A stretch of 64,000 nt of DNA from Polyodon spathula (Eukaryota; Chordata; Actinopteri; Acipenseriformes; Polyodontidae). The notes beneath the pieces are model-generated. The model worked only from the letters and a program-made list of their open reading frames with translations. It did no database searches and was not told where the DNA came from. A program made the position numbers and the translations under genes. Below, piece after piece: positions 20,962 through 33,271 of this stretch. Where the stretch lies: assembly GCF_017654505.1 (NCBI RefSeq), contig NC_054548.1, forward strand, positions 27,188,969 to 27,252,968, read 5' to 3'. Numbering within the stretch: position 1 is the stretch's first letter; the number at the start of each line of letters is the position of its first letter.

Positions 20962-21984
20962 GTAACTGATGTACTCACCTGCTTCCACGGTGAATGAAGC
21001 TCAAGTACATTGAAGACTGTTAGATTTTTGACAGTTTTAGGATGATGTCATTAGGTTTGGGATTTGAATTAGAGAGGAGGTTATTGATTTCTATACACAG
21101 CTTTGCTTCTGGTGCAACACAACTCATCGAAAGATGTTGAGATAAAAATCTGTTTGCAGTCAAACACCTTCAGGCAGGTTCGCCTCCAAGGCCAATCTGC
21201 CCTGAAGACAGAATTATTTACATCTTCCTTTGTTGCACATCCCATCACATTGCTAATATTGATAGAAAAACACCAGAAAACACAATTTTATCAATCTTCA
21301 CAGTGTCATGTATTTCACTTAGTATTTTCAACATTTTCATTTTTAGTGTAGTTAATCAACATGACATTATTTTAGAGCTATTATTCAGTATTAAAAGTTA
21401 TATTATTACCACTGTATATACATTACATTTGGGTTTTAAGATGAGTTTTCACTTTTCCCATTAGTATATTATTGAACTATTGGTTTGAGGTACCATTCTC
21501 ATTGACTGAAACTATGTCTCTACTGATGTCTTATTTGTTTGTACATTGTAACATTTAGGCCCATCACACCACTGATTCCTGTTCCCTTTCAATTCGAAGA
21601 TGGCCACCAAAACATTGTTATGGGATACACTCCTGTCTATTGAGCTCTTACTATCAAAGCTGCCGATAGGCCCTCTCCCCTCGGTGACCCCCTCGGTCCC
21701 GCCTCCCGAGGGTACTTAACCGTCATGCAGGGGAGACTCACTCTCTTTTTGCTTGTCATGATTGGTATGGTAAGACCTCTCTGTGTTGCACTGAGCCTTT
21801 TTCTTCTAAAAAGCGATGCGTAAGCTACTGCTAGTTCCCATGCACTTCATGCTGAAAGCTGGCCTTCGCCGGTTTTCCTGGAATCAGTAGTTTTACATTC
21901 GTAGCCTTTTTATTCTGTTTCTAACTATCAGCACCTGCTCGCTCCGCATGTCAGGCTGCTTCTTTCTCTCTGTCCATCTTAGTA

Positions 21985-22072
21985 ACGGTCCCTTAAATGA
22001 GCAGGCTTGTCTCGCAGTTGTGCTGGAGTGCCACATTTTGTCAATCTTGCCTAAGCCCAAGCACTTTGTTAG
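21985..22072 (+). repeat. local direct repeat, copy 2
   Basis: Near-identical to 20726-20812, including TGTCTCGCAGTTGTGCTGGA. Confidence 0.8.
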
Positions 22073-22099
22073 CACGGGGCCTGTCACAATTAAATAGTA

Positions 22100-22104
<5 letters not shown>

Positions 22105-22155
<51 letters not shown>
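22105..22155. repeat. (TA)n microsatellite
   Basis: About 25 TA units. Confidence 0.95.
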
Positions 22156-22158
<3 letters not shown>

Positions 22159-22369
22159 GTCCCCTGTCCCCCTGTTGTACGCTATGCGCTGCTCACGTGT
22201 GTGACCATGCGGTCAGGGTAGGCACCATACTTAGCAGTCCCGGTGTTTTGTTTTTTTTTAATACCGCAGTGCATAAGACTCTGCCCATGCTACTTCGGTA
22301 CCACGGTGCGCACGGTGCTCATTGATTCACTGTACCGAAACAGGCTAGCCCGCCATTGCTGCAAGGTAG

Positions 22370-22740
22370 TCGGTGTACGTGGTACTCAGTGCACTTAGTG
22401 TGGGTGGTGCCTGCCGCTGCACTGTACTCGGTGCATCTGTGCACGCAGTACTCGGTGAAAGCAGGAGCCCAGTGCTCGTGTATATGGTGCTAGGTACAAG
22501 CGGTGCACATGGTGCTCAGTGCAAGTGGTGCACGCTATACCAGTGCTGCTCAGTGCATGCGATGCTTGGTGCACGTTGTGCACATTATACCAGGTGCTGC
22601 ACGGCACACGGTGCTTGGTGCACGTGGTGCATATTACACCGGTGCTCGCAGTACATGCTGTGCTCGGTGCACGCGATGCCCAGTGCAAACAGTGCGCACA
22701 GTGCTCGGTGCATGCAGTGCACATGGTATCTATTGTTGCA
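22370..22740. repeat. degenerate GTGC/GCAC array
   Basis: Irregular repetition of words such as CGGTGCACGTGGTGC and CAGTGCTCGGTGCA. Self-complementary GTGCAC words are frequent. Confidence 0.85.
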
Positions 22741-23029
22741 CGGTGGCTACGTCATGGGCCCTCTTCAGAGGTGCCTCCATGGCTGAGATTTGTGGTCCGG
22801 CTAGCTGGGCTACCCCGCATACTTTTTCTAGGTTGTATCGCCTGATAGATCCCTCATTGCCCTCTGTGGGCACTAGGGTCCTCGATGTTGAACGCTCACA
22901 CCACTGACCTTGGTCAGGCAGGACTTAGCATCCCTCATATGCTGCTGTTCTTTTCTCCCTCGCAATGGCTTTGGTACACGTTTCCCATAAATATGTTTTG
23001 GTGGCTATCTTTGAATTGAAAGGGAACGT

Positions 23030-23322
23030 TAGTTTACCTACCATAAACCTGGTTCCCTGAAAGAGAAGATGGCCACCAACCGTGAGGTCACCATCGACAG
23101 ACATCACATTTTCGTTGTGAAAAGAGAGCGAGTCTCCCGAGTGACGGGTAAGTGCCCTCGGGAGGTGGGCCGAGGGGATCACCGAGGGGAGAGGGCCAAT
23201 CGGCAGCTTTGGTAGTAAGAGCTCAGTGACACCTACCAATAGGCAGGTGTATATCCCATAACAATGTTTTGGTGGTCATCTTCTCTTTCAGTGAACCAGG
23301 TTTACAGTAGGTAAACTAACAA
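23030..23322. mobile_element. short inverted-repeat element adjacent to and related to 21587-23028
   Basis: Ends GTTAGTTTACCTAC…AAACCTGGTTC (left) and their inverse (right, to 23322) form arms of about 65 bp. The interior (23110-23250) matches, inverted, 21620-21760 of the neighbouring element, including CGAGGGGAGAGGGCC. Confidence 0.6.
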
Positions 23323-24930
23323 TTTTATGAAATTTTTACAAATATAATAATATTGCGGTTGTGTATATTACTGCCTGGAAGGATGCACTGCCGTCGAGAC
23401 AAAACACCAACTACACTGACAGCAGCCACATAGTCAACAACAACAATGAAAGGGTCAAGTAAACCATTTGAAATACAGACTTAAACTAGGGGAAAAACTA
23501 GCTGAGAAATCTGTTACGCTGGTTCGATTTCTAATCATTACTCTTACAAACATTGAAGCTAACGTAATCATTACTCACCCTCTAAGCATGGCGAACAAAC
23601 ATCAACTTTTTTTTTTTTACATCAATAATATAATAATAATAATAATAATATAATAAGATTATTAATAATATAATATTAATATAATACTCATAATACTAAT
23701 AATATTTTATTATTAATGATTATAAATGTATTATGGGTTAATGATTAATAAATGTATTAATTGTTTTAATATAAGATGCTGATAAAATTAAAATACAAAC
23801 TAAACTTGTATAAATGGACACTTACGCCACTAAATCCTATTAGAACAGCAGAATTCAGATAAAGCAATACTAACATGCAATGCTGGCAATGTATTTTCGG
23901 CGCTTAAAACTCTAGAAACACAGTTCGGGTCTTTTACTTTTTTTTTCCCCCTCTCATCAGAAGATTTTTGCTATTCTTTCAAGGCTTCAACCAAACTTAT
24001 CTGCTTCTGTTTCCTCATTACTATCACTAAATATAAAATGTCTGTCGCTTCAGCTGATCGCATGAGATTAAATGCGAGTCCACACTTATAAAGCCGAAGG
24101 TTTGCAAACCAGTGGTATGCATGGTGCATAACTTGTGTATGGCTGCGGCGTCCAATTATTCTATTAAGGCCTATACAACAACAAAAGCACATTGAAAGGC
24201 TGCAAAATGGCTGTGATCATGCTTTGTCTTTGTTAAACTGTGTGTAAATGTGGGCAGGTATATTAAAGGACAAAACTCATTTGATCCACATGAGAAACAG
24301 TAGGTGTGTAGTGAGCTGTTGTGGTGTCACAGCTCTGTAAACCAGATCTGCTTTTCTAAATTCGGATCACAAGCCAGAAGTCAAACTCATACATTTTGTA
24401 ATTTTGGACTGCAGGGCCACTCTTACTGAGCCATGAATTGCTTAAAAATGCAAACAGTGCCAACAAAAAGCAGACCTTTGGGCTGGAGGTATGCCAAGCC
24501 AAGAATTGAAGAATGCAGGCAGTGACAATAACAACAAAAGTAATTTGCAATAAAATATACTAGCAGTAATGGCTTACATTGCTTCCATTTTCAGAAATAT
24601 TTTGCGCAAACTTACCTTGTGAGCAATCCATATTTCTAATGGTTCAGTCTATTTTTTATGGAGGGCATCCATTAGCTGTCAACTAGATTGGCAGGTGCAC
24701 TGTTTGGTTTTATTAACGCTTACTGTTCAAAAAGAGTATTTGATATTATACTTGATCCCACTTTTTAAAGAACCCCATCTTGACAAGATGAAGAGACAAC
24801 TATCGAATCTTGACATTTTTGTGAAATTGTGCAAAACTGATGTTAGCATTTTCTTTAGTCCTGCATTACATTACAACAAAAACAAAACAATATTCATCCT
24901 AATAGCCAACTAAACTAAGGAGGATCTCTG
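23323..24930. other. AT-rich non-coding DNA
   Basis: An AAT/TTA-rich tract lies at about 23625-23720. No gene recognised. Confidence 0.55.
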
Positions 24931-25981
<1,051 letters not shown>

Positions 25982-26334
25982 TGTGACAGAGTAGTGTCAC
26001 TGGCAAGGCTGTTTCTGTAACGGAGAGAGATTCAGACACAAAAAGCTGCAGTTTAAGAGCTGTTCTGCACATTTATTACAAAAACTAGACAAACACCAAT
26101 AAACAAAACATACAGGCACATGAGCCAAAATAAAAGGTTTAAACAAAACACAAATACAGCACAGCACAGGCCACATCTTCACTAACCTTAACACCAACAC
26201 TAACTCTCCTATTAACACCTATGTGACTCCCTCTTTATATACCTGTGGCTGGAGCCTCATTAATCATCAATTATTCCATTTTGGCCCCAACCATATGTTC
26301 TGGCAAGGATGAATTTAACCCCTGCACTGCCACA
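25982..26334 (-). repeat. solo LTR, family B
   Basis: TGTGACAGAG…GCACTGCCACA, 353 bp. It shares blocks with 31702-32491: GGAGAGAGATTCAGACACA near one end, GGCTGGAGCCTCATTAATCA and GAATTTAACC near the other. Minus polarity is taken from the polypurine tract beside the related copy. No target duplication is visible. Confidence 0.65.
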
Positions 26335-27024
26335 AACACTTAATAAAGTAGAAGCAAAATTTCTCTTTACATTAGAGTTGGTATCTATTTGGCCAAACAA
26401 CAGAAAAAAAAAAAAAAAAAAAAAACAGAAATAATAATCTAAACAACTGTACATTTTAAGATGACATGTGAAAAAGAGGTTGATGCTATTCAAAATATTA
26501 GTGTCTAATCGTATATAGGAAACAAAATGTGTTACTGAGACCTTAGGGTGGCTGTATTAACCTCAAGGCACACGAGAAATAAAACAACACAGACAAATAA
26601 AATAACATTAACAACATATTTTGCAGTAAAAGCAAAACATACAAAATCTTCAATCTGTAATAATGTGGTTTTGGGACATAGATAAAAGGCACTTTCCTCT
26701 TTTTTTACTTATAGAATCACATTGTGCTCTGCTCAGATTTTAAAGTGCTGAAGTATTAACCGCACAGAGAATCATAAAGGCTTTTTTTAAATATAATCAA
26801 AACGGTGGTGGACCTAAATGCAGCTACCTGAAAACTTCAAATTGTGTTATCATAGACTTCTTTCCACTTTAAAAATGATCCTATATGATTTCTCAACATA
26901 CATATTGAACTCCCTGTTTATTCCAGTATGCCCACTGATTTTCATGTCTCTTTAAAAATAGATGCATAGCTTATAAATTCTATAGCGTAACCTTAAATGT
27001 CACATAACTCTATACATACATTTA
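26335..27024. other. non-coding DNA
   Basis: Poly-A run at 26402-26424. Nothing else recognised. Confidence 0.5.
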
Positions 27025-27290
27025 GAGGAGGCTCTGTGGTCCAGTGCTTAAAGAAACAGGCTTATAACCAGAAGGTCCCCGGTTTAAATCCCAGCTCAAG
27101 CACTGACTCATTGTGTGACCCCGAGCAAGTCATTTAACCCCCTTGTGCTCCGTCTTTGGGGTGAGATGTTGTTGTAAGTGACTCTACAGCTGACGCATAG
27201 TTCACACACCCTAGTCTCGTATCTTGTAAAGTGCTCTGTGATGGTGGACCACTATGAAAGGTGTTAAATAAAGATTATTATTATTTAAAA
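27025..27290 (+). mobile_element. tRNA-derived SINE (CORE/MIR-like)
   Basis: Begins with a tRNA-like head with an A-box-like region (GTGGTCCAGTGCTTAAAG) and a B box GGTTTAAATCC. A middle domain TTGTGTGACCCCGAGCAAGT resembles the CORE of MIR-type SINEs. The 3' part ends GTGTTAAATAAAG plus ATT repeats. It would be transcribed by RNA polymerase III from the internal promoter and moved by a partner LINE. Its middle (GTGACTCTACAGCTGACGCA) matches the minus-strand fragment at 47035-47130, but the 3' tail is different. Confidence 0.8.
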
Positions 27291-27299
27291 ACACAAGTA

Positions 27300-27449
27300 T
27301 TTCTGAGCACTCATTTGATCACTTATAATTAATTTCTTTATTATAAAAAGAAAAAGTGTCCTCCCATTTGTTACCAATTAATTTCTGACTGTGTGTTAAA
27401 ATATCTACTAGTGTTAACTTTGTGAAATAATTTTAGGATTTTAAAAACT
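27300..27449. other. non-coding DNA
   Basis: No recognised feature. Confidence 0.4.
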
Positions 27450-27650
27450 TCAATAAAGCCTCCCATAACAACCTTCATATTCAAAGCTACATAAATACAG
27501 TTCCCTCAACCGAACATCATAAGTCATACTTTTTATTCCTGAGATTAGTCTGGTGCTTTGCTGGACTCTTGCCAAAGCTGCAATGTACTTTCTAACTAAA
27601 CACAGAACTAAACACAATATCCTAAGTGCAGTCTCACCAATGCATGACAT
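27450..27650 (-). pseudogene. decayed LINE ORF2 C-terminal fragment
   Basis: The frame contains KYIAALARVQQSTRLI…GIKSMTYDVRLRELYL. This lines up with AALERVQRRATRIIPGLKGM…YADRLKELNL of the CR1/L2-type LINE at 6764 and 42135. The divergence is much larger than between those two, so this is either an older copy or a sister family. Nothing downstream (RNA-end repeats) is recognisable. It is non-functional. Confidence 0.6.
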
Positions 27651-28139
27651 AACCTCAACATAACCTCCCTTGATTTTTACTCTCTACTCTTTTGACTATA
27701 AAACCAGAGCATTCTGTTTTTTTTTTTTTTTACTTCTCCCCTCTATTGCCAGGTTGCTGACAGTGACAAGTCACATTGTCAAGTCAAACACATTGGCATT
27801 GTCCTTCTCATGACAGGTCTGTTCTAGTTATGTTCCTCTTATTAGCATTTGAATCCTGTTACTGGAGAAGCTACACAATCTACAGGTGAATCCAGCACAA
27901 CAAAGAAAGAAAAGCAAAACCAACCACAATTTAGTCCCAACAGAACAACTTACCTCAATGTAATAAGCTGCTCAGAAGGCTGAAAACCCTGTTGCTACAG
28001 GTGGGGAAGTAAGAGGACACAACTATGTGAATTGAGAGGTACAGCAAACATCTTAAAACTTATAGTAAACTCTTTTTCTGACAAATAGCCAATATACTTG
28101 AATTTTGAGAACTACTCATTACTTTTACAATTGAATTGA

Positions 28140-28215
<76 letters not shown>

Positions 28216-29262
28216 CAAAACTTTATGAAATTGGGGTGAACTTTCAATTACCCTGGACTCATCCTTGATATTAAAAATTTATATCACACTGATGATACAT
28301 TATGTGAACTGCCTTAACCAAGTTTTATTTATATAAACTTAAACCTACTGATAATTGTTACTTAAAATATTAACTACATTATATTGTCTACAGTTTCACT
28401 GGAAGATCAAAAATCTAAAAACAATTTTGCTAAGAATAAAAAAAAAAAAAACTTGTCTCCCCAACCTTCCTGCCTCTTTGCAGTCCTGTACACTGTCTTC
28501 TTCACATGTTTCAATGTCTTCAAAGACATACCACTGAGTAAAGCAGCTGGTCTAAAAGCTCTGTGCTTCATGTTCAAATAATGATGCTGCAGGAGCCACG
28601 CTACTTCCTGTCTTCTGGGACATCATTTTGCATCAAATATTACAGAGAGGATTTCTCAGGTTTAGCAACGCTCCAAGACCATCATCAATAATATTATGAC
28701 ATGGGAGCACTAATAATATTTATAGCTGCCCCTTGAGCATTACATGGCATTTAACAATGCTCCTGGATAATCACATTTAACATTCTCCTGAACCACCCAC
28801 ACTATCCAGAGCTTCAGGGACATCACAATGTGAGAGGATGTTAACACACTGTTCTGTGCTAGAAAAAAATGAATACCTTAAAAATAAATAAATAAATAAA
28901 TAATTCTTCTGGGGAAAAAAACATGTCGTCAATTTTAATGTCACCATATCTTATAAATGATCTGCATGGCTGCTGATAAGGTACTGTTGCATAACTGCTG
29001 AATTCAGCATCCTCTGCCTTTAGTAAAAACACTAGCCTATTTATAGACAACTTGCAACCACTTTGGAATTAGCATATTTGTAATTAGGAATCTTCTATGA
29101 CACATGTACAGTATGTGTTTGATTACTCTAGGTGAAAATGGTGTGATGATGTGAAGCTACTTCCTCACACTATACACCATTCAATGTGACCTGGTAGAAG
29201 TACAGACTATTCTGAGTTTTACACTTTAAAAAGTATTTTTTTCTTTACTCAGTATTACACCC
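27651..29262. other. non-coding DNA with an (AAT)n array
   Basis: (AAT)n at 28139-28213. The short open frames at 28355-28581 are split by a poly-A tract and show no domain. Confidence 0.5.
28139..28213. repeat. (AAT)n microsatellite
   Basis: About 25 uninterrupted units. Confidence 0.95.
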
Positions 29263-29508
29263 TGTGGGGGGGGGGGGGGGGGGGGTTATAGCAGGGTGGT
29301 AGTACAGCCCTGCTGTTTAAATGTTTTATTTATTTTAGAACGGGGTATCCCCCTGTGTTATTTTGTATTTGTTTTCTGTTTGTTTAATTATTTTATTTAT
29401 TTTTTGTTCTTTAATAAACTGCGCCACAGCGCGTCTTTCTGCAACTTCAGTTACCTGTGTGTTCTTCCTCACTGGCCTGACGTCACCACTCCGCCATAGC
29501 CTGTCACA
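29263..29508 (+). repeat. degenerate solo LTR, family A
   Basis: Shares with 38865-39317 and 43705-44324 the order GAACGGGG…CCCCCTGTGT, AATAAA at 29412, CGCGTCTTTCTGCA, GGCCTGACGTCACCA and an end in TGTCACA. The 5' end is distorted by a 20-base G run (29266-29285). No target duplication. Confidence 0.65.
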
Positions 29509-29552
29509 GGGAATAAAGGTATATTTAAATCTAGAGATTCTACAAGAATGCA

Positions 29553-29600
29553 CTCTATTATTTATTTATTAGCAGGCACCCTTATCCAGGTTTAGGTTTA
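29553..29600 (-). repeat. L2-type 3'-end fragment
   Basis: The minus strand reads GGATAAGGGTGCCTGCTAATAAATAAATAA-like sequence, the common 3' tail of L2-type LINEs and their SINEs in fish (compare 32270-32297). Confidence 0.5.
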
Positions 29601-31701
29601 TATCAGGTAGGTTTATATCAGTGTTTTATATATGAATAAACTATATGAGTGGTTTATATCTGTATGGAATTATGAGTTTTAACTAGAGGCTCTAAAATAG
29701 AGGACCTGCACACAGTATAAGACTAGGAAAGAATTTATATTAAATGTGTTTGCTAGTTTTCAGGTTCACAACACAACACTTCTATTTTTGGTTTCTGTAC
29801 ATCTCCAATTGATTTGGAGCAGAGGCTTGCTGACAGTAAAAAACAGTAATAAGTCACAGACTAAACAGCATTGCTTCTTAACCCATTTTCTAGTGATGGA
29901 TAAGAAAATAAACATAGTCTCAATCATTTTAACCATATATGATGTGCTGTAAATAACTACACCATTGTAAGGCACTGCTCTGCCCTTAAACACCTTTTTT
30001 TATTTATAAATCTGCAACCTAAATCAGGCGACAAAACACTTGCAGAGTGTGAAAGAAGGACAGCAAGTAAACCACAATACGATTCCTGATGAATGCTGTT
30101 GGATGTATACTTTGTTTTATTTTTATAGGTTAGTCCTCACTTTAAGGGGCATTATCAACTGCACCAGAGACATAAGAAACACCACAGCAAAGCTGCAGGG
30201 ACAGTCAGGCGGCATATTTCAAAGTACAGTTGTTATGATCATAATGCAATGCCATCTCATTCAAAATAACAATCTGACAAGATTAATACAGTGAGGAGTG
30301 ATGTGATATTTTTGCCAAGAGAATCCCAATATACTGCAGTACAAAGAACTGTAGTGTTATATTTCAGCTCATGCTAGATGGCAGTCTTACACACTAAACA
30401 TGTTTCTTGGATCCTAGTTAAGAATGCTGAACTTAATACAGCAGAAAATCAAACATTGTATTTTTAAAATTCATATGAAATGCTTGAAAAATTCAATGTT
30501 TCCAAAGGACTGAATAACCATTTGTTTTAGGGTTCCCACTGTTTTCTTATGTTCCTCGAACAGATTTGTCAAGCTGAGCTTTAAATAGCTGTTAATAGAA
30601 ACACACCATAAGTGTCAGTCTACTAATTTCAGATTTTATCATCCTGTACTATAAAAGCATGTACAGGTTCTTCAGCGCAACCTAAAAACTTAGTAGAAAC
30701 CCAGTTTAAGAAAGCTGCACAATAGGCTATTAGTAGTCACACAAGGCCAAATTGGAATGCAGACAGAAACATTTAAATATACCCTCCCGTGTTTTAATAT
30801 AAATTAGGTAATTTGCATTTGGAAGGAGAATTACTCTCCTACTACACGGAAACCCAAATTATCTGTAAGGTACTCCCAACGTAGCATAAGAAAAGAAAGT
30901 TAGATTTATTTTTTATTTTTCCATGGAAACCCTGCCAATGACACATGAGAAGATAAGATTTTTTTGTTATTGAATATGTATACACTATATGATTTTCACT
31001 ATCTGTAATGAAGAAAATCTTGACCAATCCACTAACAACAATAACAAATTAAAAAATAGGACCGGTTTCTTCATAATATCAGATATCCCCAAAGTAACGG
31101 AAACAAGTGACAGTATCATGCTCAATGGAATGGCAGTTCATAGTTCAGCATCAGCATCTTTTGTAAAACTTATTTTTTCTTTTTTTATTGTATTCACAAT
31201 GGGATTAAATAAAAGGTGGTTGACAAACCTATGTACAATGGTCTTTCAAATCTTCTGCTCTTTGGTGCTTCCATCCTTTCATTATATGACAGTTAAAGAC
31301 TCAGTTAGATAGTCCTGGTCATTAAAATAAGGTACATGGGCCACTTGGACTTGAACACATGTTTCAAGGTCTACCTTCATCTTTTTAATATCTCGTAAAT
31401 TATGAGTTTCTTTATGTGTTTAAATGACCCCATACAGAATTGCACTCGCCACTGCTGACATAAATCCTCTTTTTAGTGCGTCTTAGACAGCCAGTAAAAA
31501 AAAAAAAAAAATCATCTGCATTTTTAGAAATGTCTTTTCTTTCATTTTACATCTTAAGAGGACTGGGACAACAGATTCTTTTGCATTTTCCATTGTAATA
31601 ATTATCAACAGGACGCATTTCTTATGTTTCTACATCTAGCAGCCAATTTATATGTTTTCTTATGACGCATTTACTTGATTTGTGAATAAATACAGTTCCG
31701 A
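29601..31701. other. non-coding DNA
   Basis: Open frames here are short and AT-biased (for example 29746-29952, 30989-31312) with no recognised domain or splice pattern. Confidence 0.5.
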
Positions 31702-32491
31702 CATGGTAGCTCACTGGCCAGGCTTGTTATTGTCAGGGAGAGAGACTCAGACACAAGGAGTTAGTTTAAGCACTATTGCGCACATTTAATTAAAAACAAA
31801 TAACAAACAAAATACACTAACAAAAAATAAACGCCTTGTCTTTTCCCTTCCTCGTTTCTCCCACACTATACCAGTACTTGCATCAGCCCATACTTGCATT
31901 GAACTGCTCCATACCTTGCCGTATTCTACTGCTCTCTATTATACCTACTTCCTGTATCTTGTATTTGACTTTACTCTTATAGGCATCTGTATTCACATTT
32001 TTGTCTTATTGAAATCATTCTCATCCATTCATCGCACTTACTACATGCTCATACTTTACTTGTATAGGCAAATATTTTTTTATAGAAGTTAACTGCTCTT
32101 AGTCGAATCTGCTCTTACATGTATTCACTGTATTCTCAGTTTTTTTGCTCTTATTTGAATTTGATCTTTTGCTACCGTACTGATTTTATTGTGCTTTACA
32201 ACTGCTCTTATCTGTAATGATACCTGGTAAAGTGATATTCTATAATGTGATATATTGTAACAATTGTATAAGGGAGTCTGCTAAGAAATATAATAATCGG
32301 TTTAAAAAAACAACTGGACATTCACCTTACAATTCTAATATAACACTCCACTTATCTAAACACCAAACAGTTTTTGTTCTTTTTATACACCAGTGGCTGG
32401 AGCCTAATTAATCAATTATTCCATTATGGTCCCAGCCACATTCCTACGTGTGTTCTGGCATGGAGGAATTTAACCTCCTCCCTGCTGACCT
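31702..32491 (-). repeat. LTR, family B, carrying an L2-type insertion
   Basis: The ends match 25982-26334 (GGGAGAGAGACTCAGACACA; GGCTGGAGCCTAATTAATCA). On the minus strand the LTR would start TGTTAGGTCAGCAGGG at 32491, preceded by GAGTTGGGGGAA, a polypurine tract, so some internal element sequence (to about 32540) remains beside it. The middle (31850-32297) is foreign. Confidence 0.6.
31850..32297 (+). mobile_element. L2-type LINE 3'-UTR fragment inside the LTR
   Basis: Rich in TGCTCTTAT/TACTCTTAT words. It ends GGGAGTCTGCTAAGAAATA followed by TAATAAT, the characteristic 3' end of L2-type LINEs in fish. The sequence interrupts two blocks that are contiguous in the related LTR at 25982. The left boundary is approximate. 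Confidence 0.55.
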
Positions 32492-33139
32492 AACATTCCC
32501 CCAACTCATTGCACCAGCAGGGTTTCCACCCTGCCACAACAGTACACATCAAACAGTTTACATGTGACACTACACTTGTAGTAATTAAACTATGCAAATG
32601 ACAGATTAACAGTCTCAAATGAATTACCTTTATTTTCTCCATACACCTAGAAATAAAAGGAAGAAAATGAGGCCAACTCACCTGAGCCCAGCCCTTAAAG
32701 AAACATGGAAATTGTTTGATAGTCCTGGAGGACACATGAATAACGTCTTTATCCATTCACTAAGTAGTTACCATTTTTCCCCACTGTTTTGCTCATAGTT
32801 TTGATTTCCATCCTCCCCCTGATGTTCTTCATATTTATTGTTACTATTCGAAAATGAAACTGTGAGCTTAACAAGCCAACCTCTGATTTCAAATGCATAT
32901 GTCACATGCTTTAACGCACAAAACTGGTAAAGAGCTGACCAGATGACAATAAACCAAACACTTAACTATGGGTAGAAACATTAACCCTCCCATTTTCCAA
33001 TCTCTACAGGTTCTTTTGGGATTCTTTGATTCCAGGTTCTTCCTGCAGTCTGTTCCTCCAGTGATTCCTCTCATCCACTTCTGGGTCTGGGTCTGGGTCA
33101 AGTTTTATAGGTGTCTTTACATCATTAGTGGATAAAGAT
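32492..33139. other. non-coding DNA
   Basis: Possible remnant of the LTR element's interior to about 32540, then unassigned sequence. Confidence 0.4.
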
Positions 33140-33271
33140 CTGGAACACCTATTAATCTTGAATAATTAAGCCAATAATTGCTTCAATTAAGTAACTGAGA
33201 GATTGGTTGAAACAAAAACCAGCAGCCACAGTAGCTCTCCAGGACCAGGGTTGGAGAACCCTGCTACAGAC
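33140..33271. mobile_element. half of a hAT-type MITE
   Basis: GAAACAAAAACCAG…AGGACCAGGGTTGGAGAACCCTG matches the right half of the MITE at 52006-52200. The left half is missing. Confidence 0.6.

Larger units (their letters stand above)
21587..23028. mobile_element. unclassified inverted-repeat element with a GTGC-rich core
   Basis: The left end TTCCCTTTCAATTCGAAGAT…TTATGGGA (21587-21632) recurs inverted at about 22985-23028. The interior includes the local repeat copy 2 (21985), a TA array and a GTGCAC-rich array (22370-22740). Open frames in the core reflect this array. No transposase or RT motif. Class not determined. Confidence 0.5.

Noticed and set aside
22373..22907. Cysteine-rich overlapping frames in several phases
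   Set aside because: All are translations of the GTGC-rich array; frames are open on both strands because of the repeat, with no motif.
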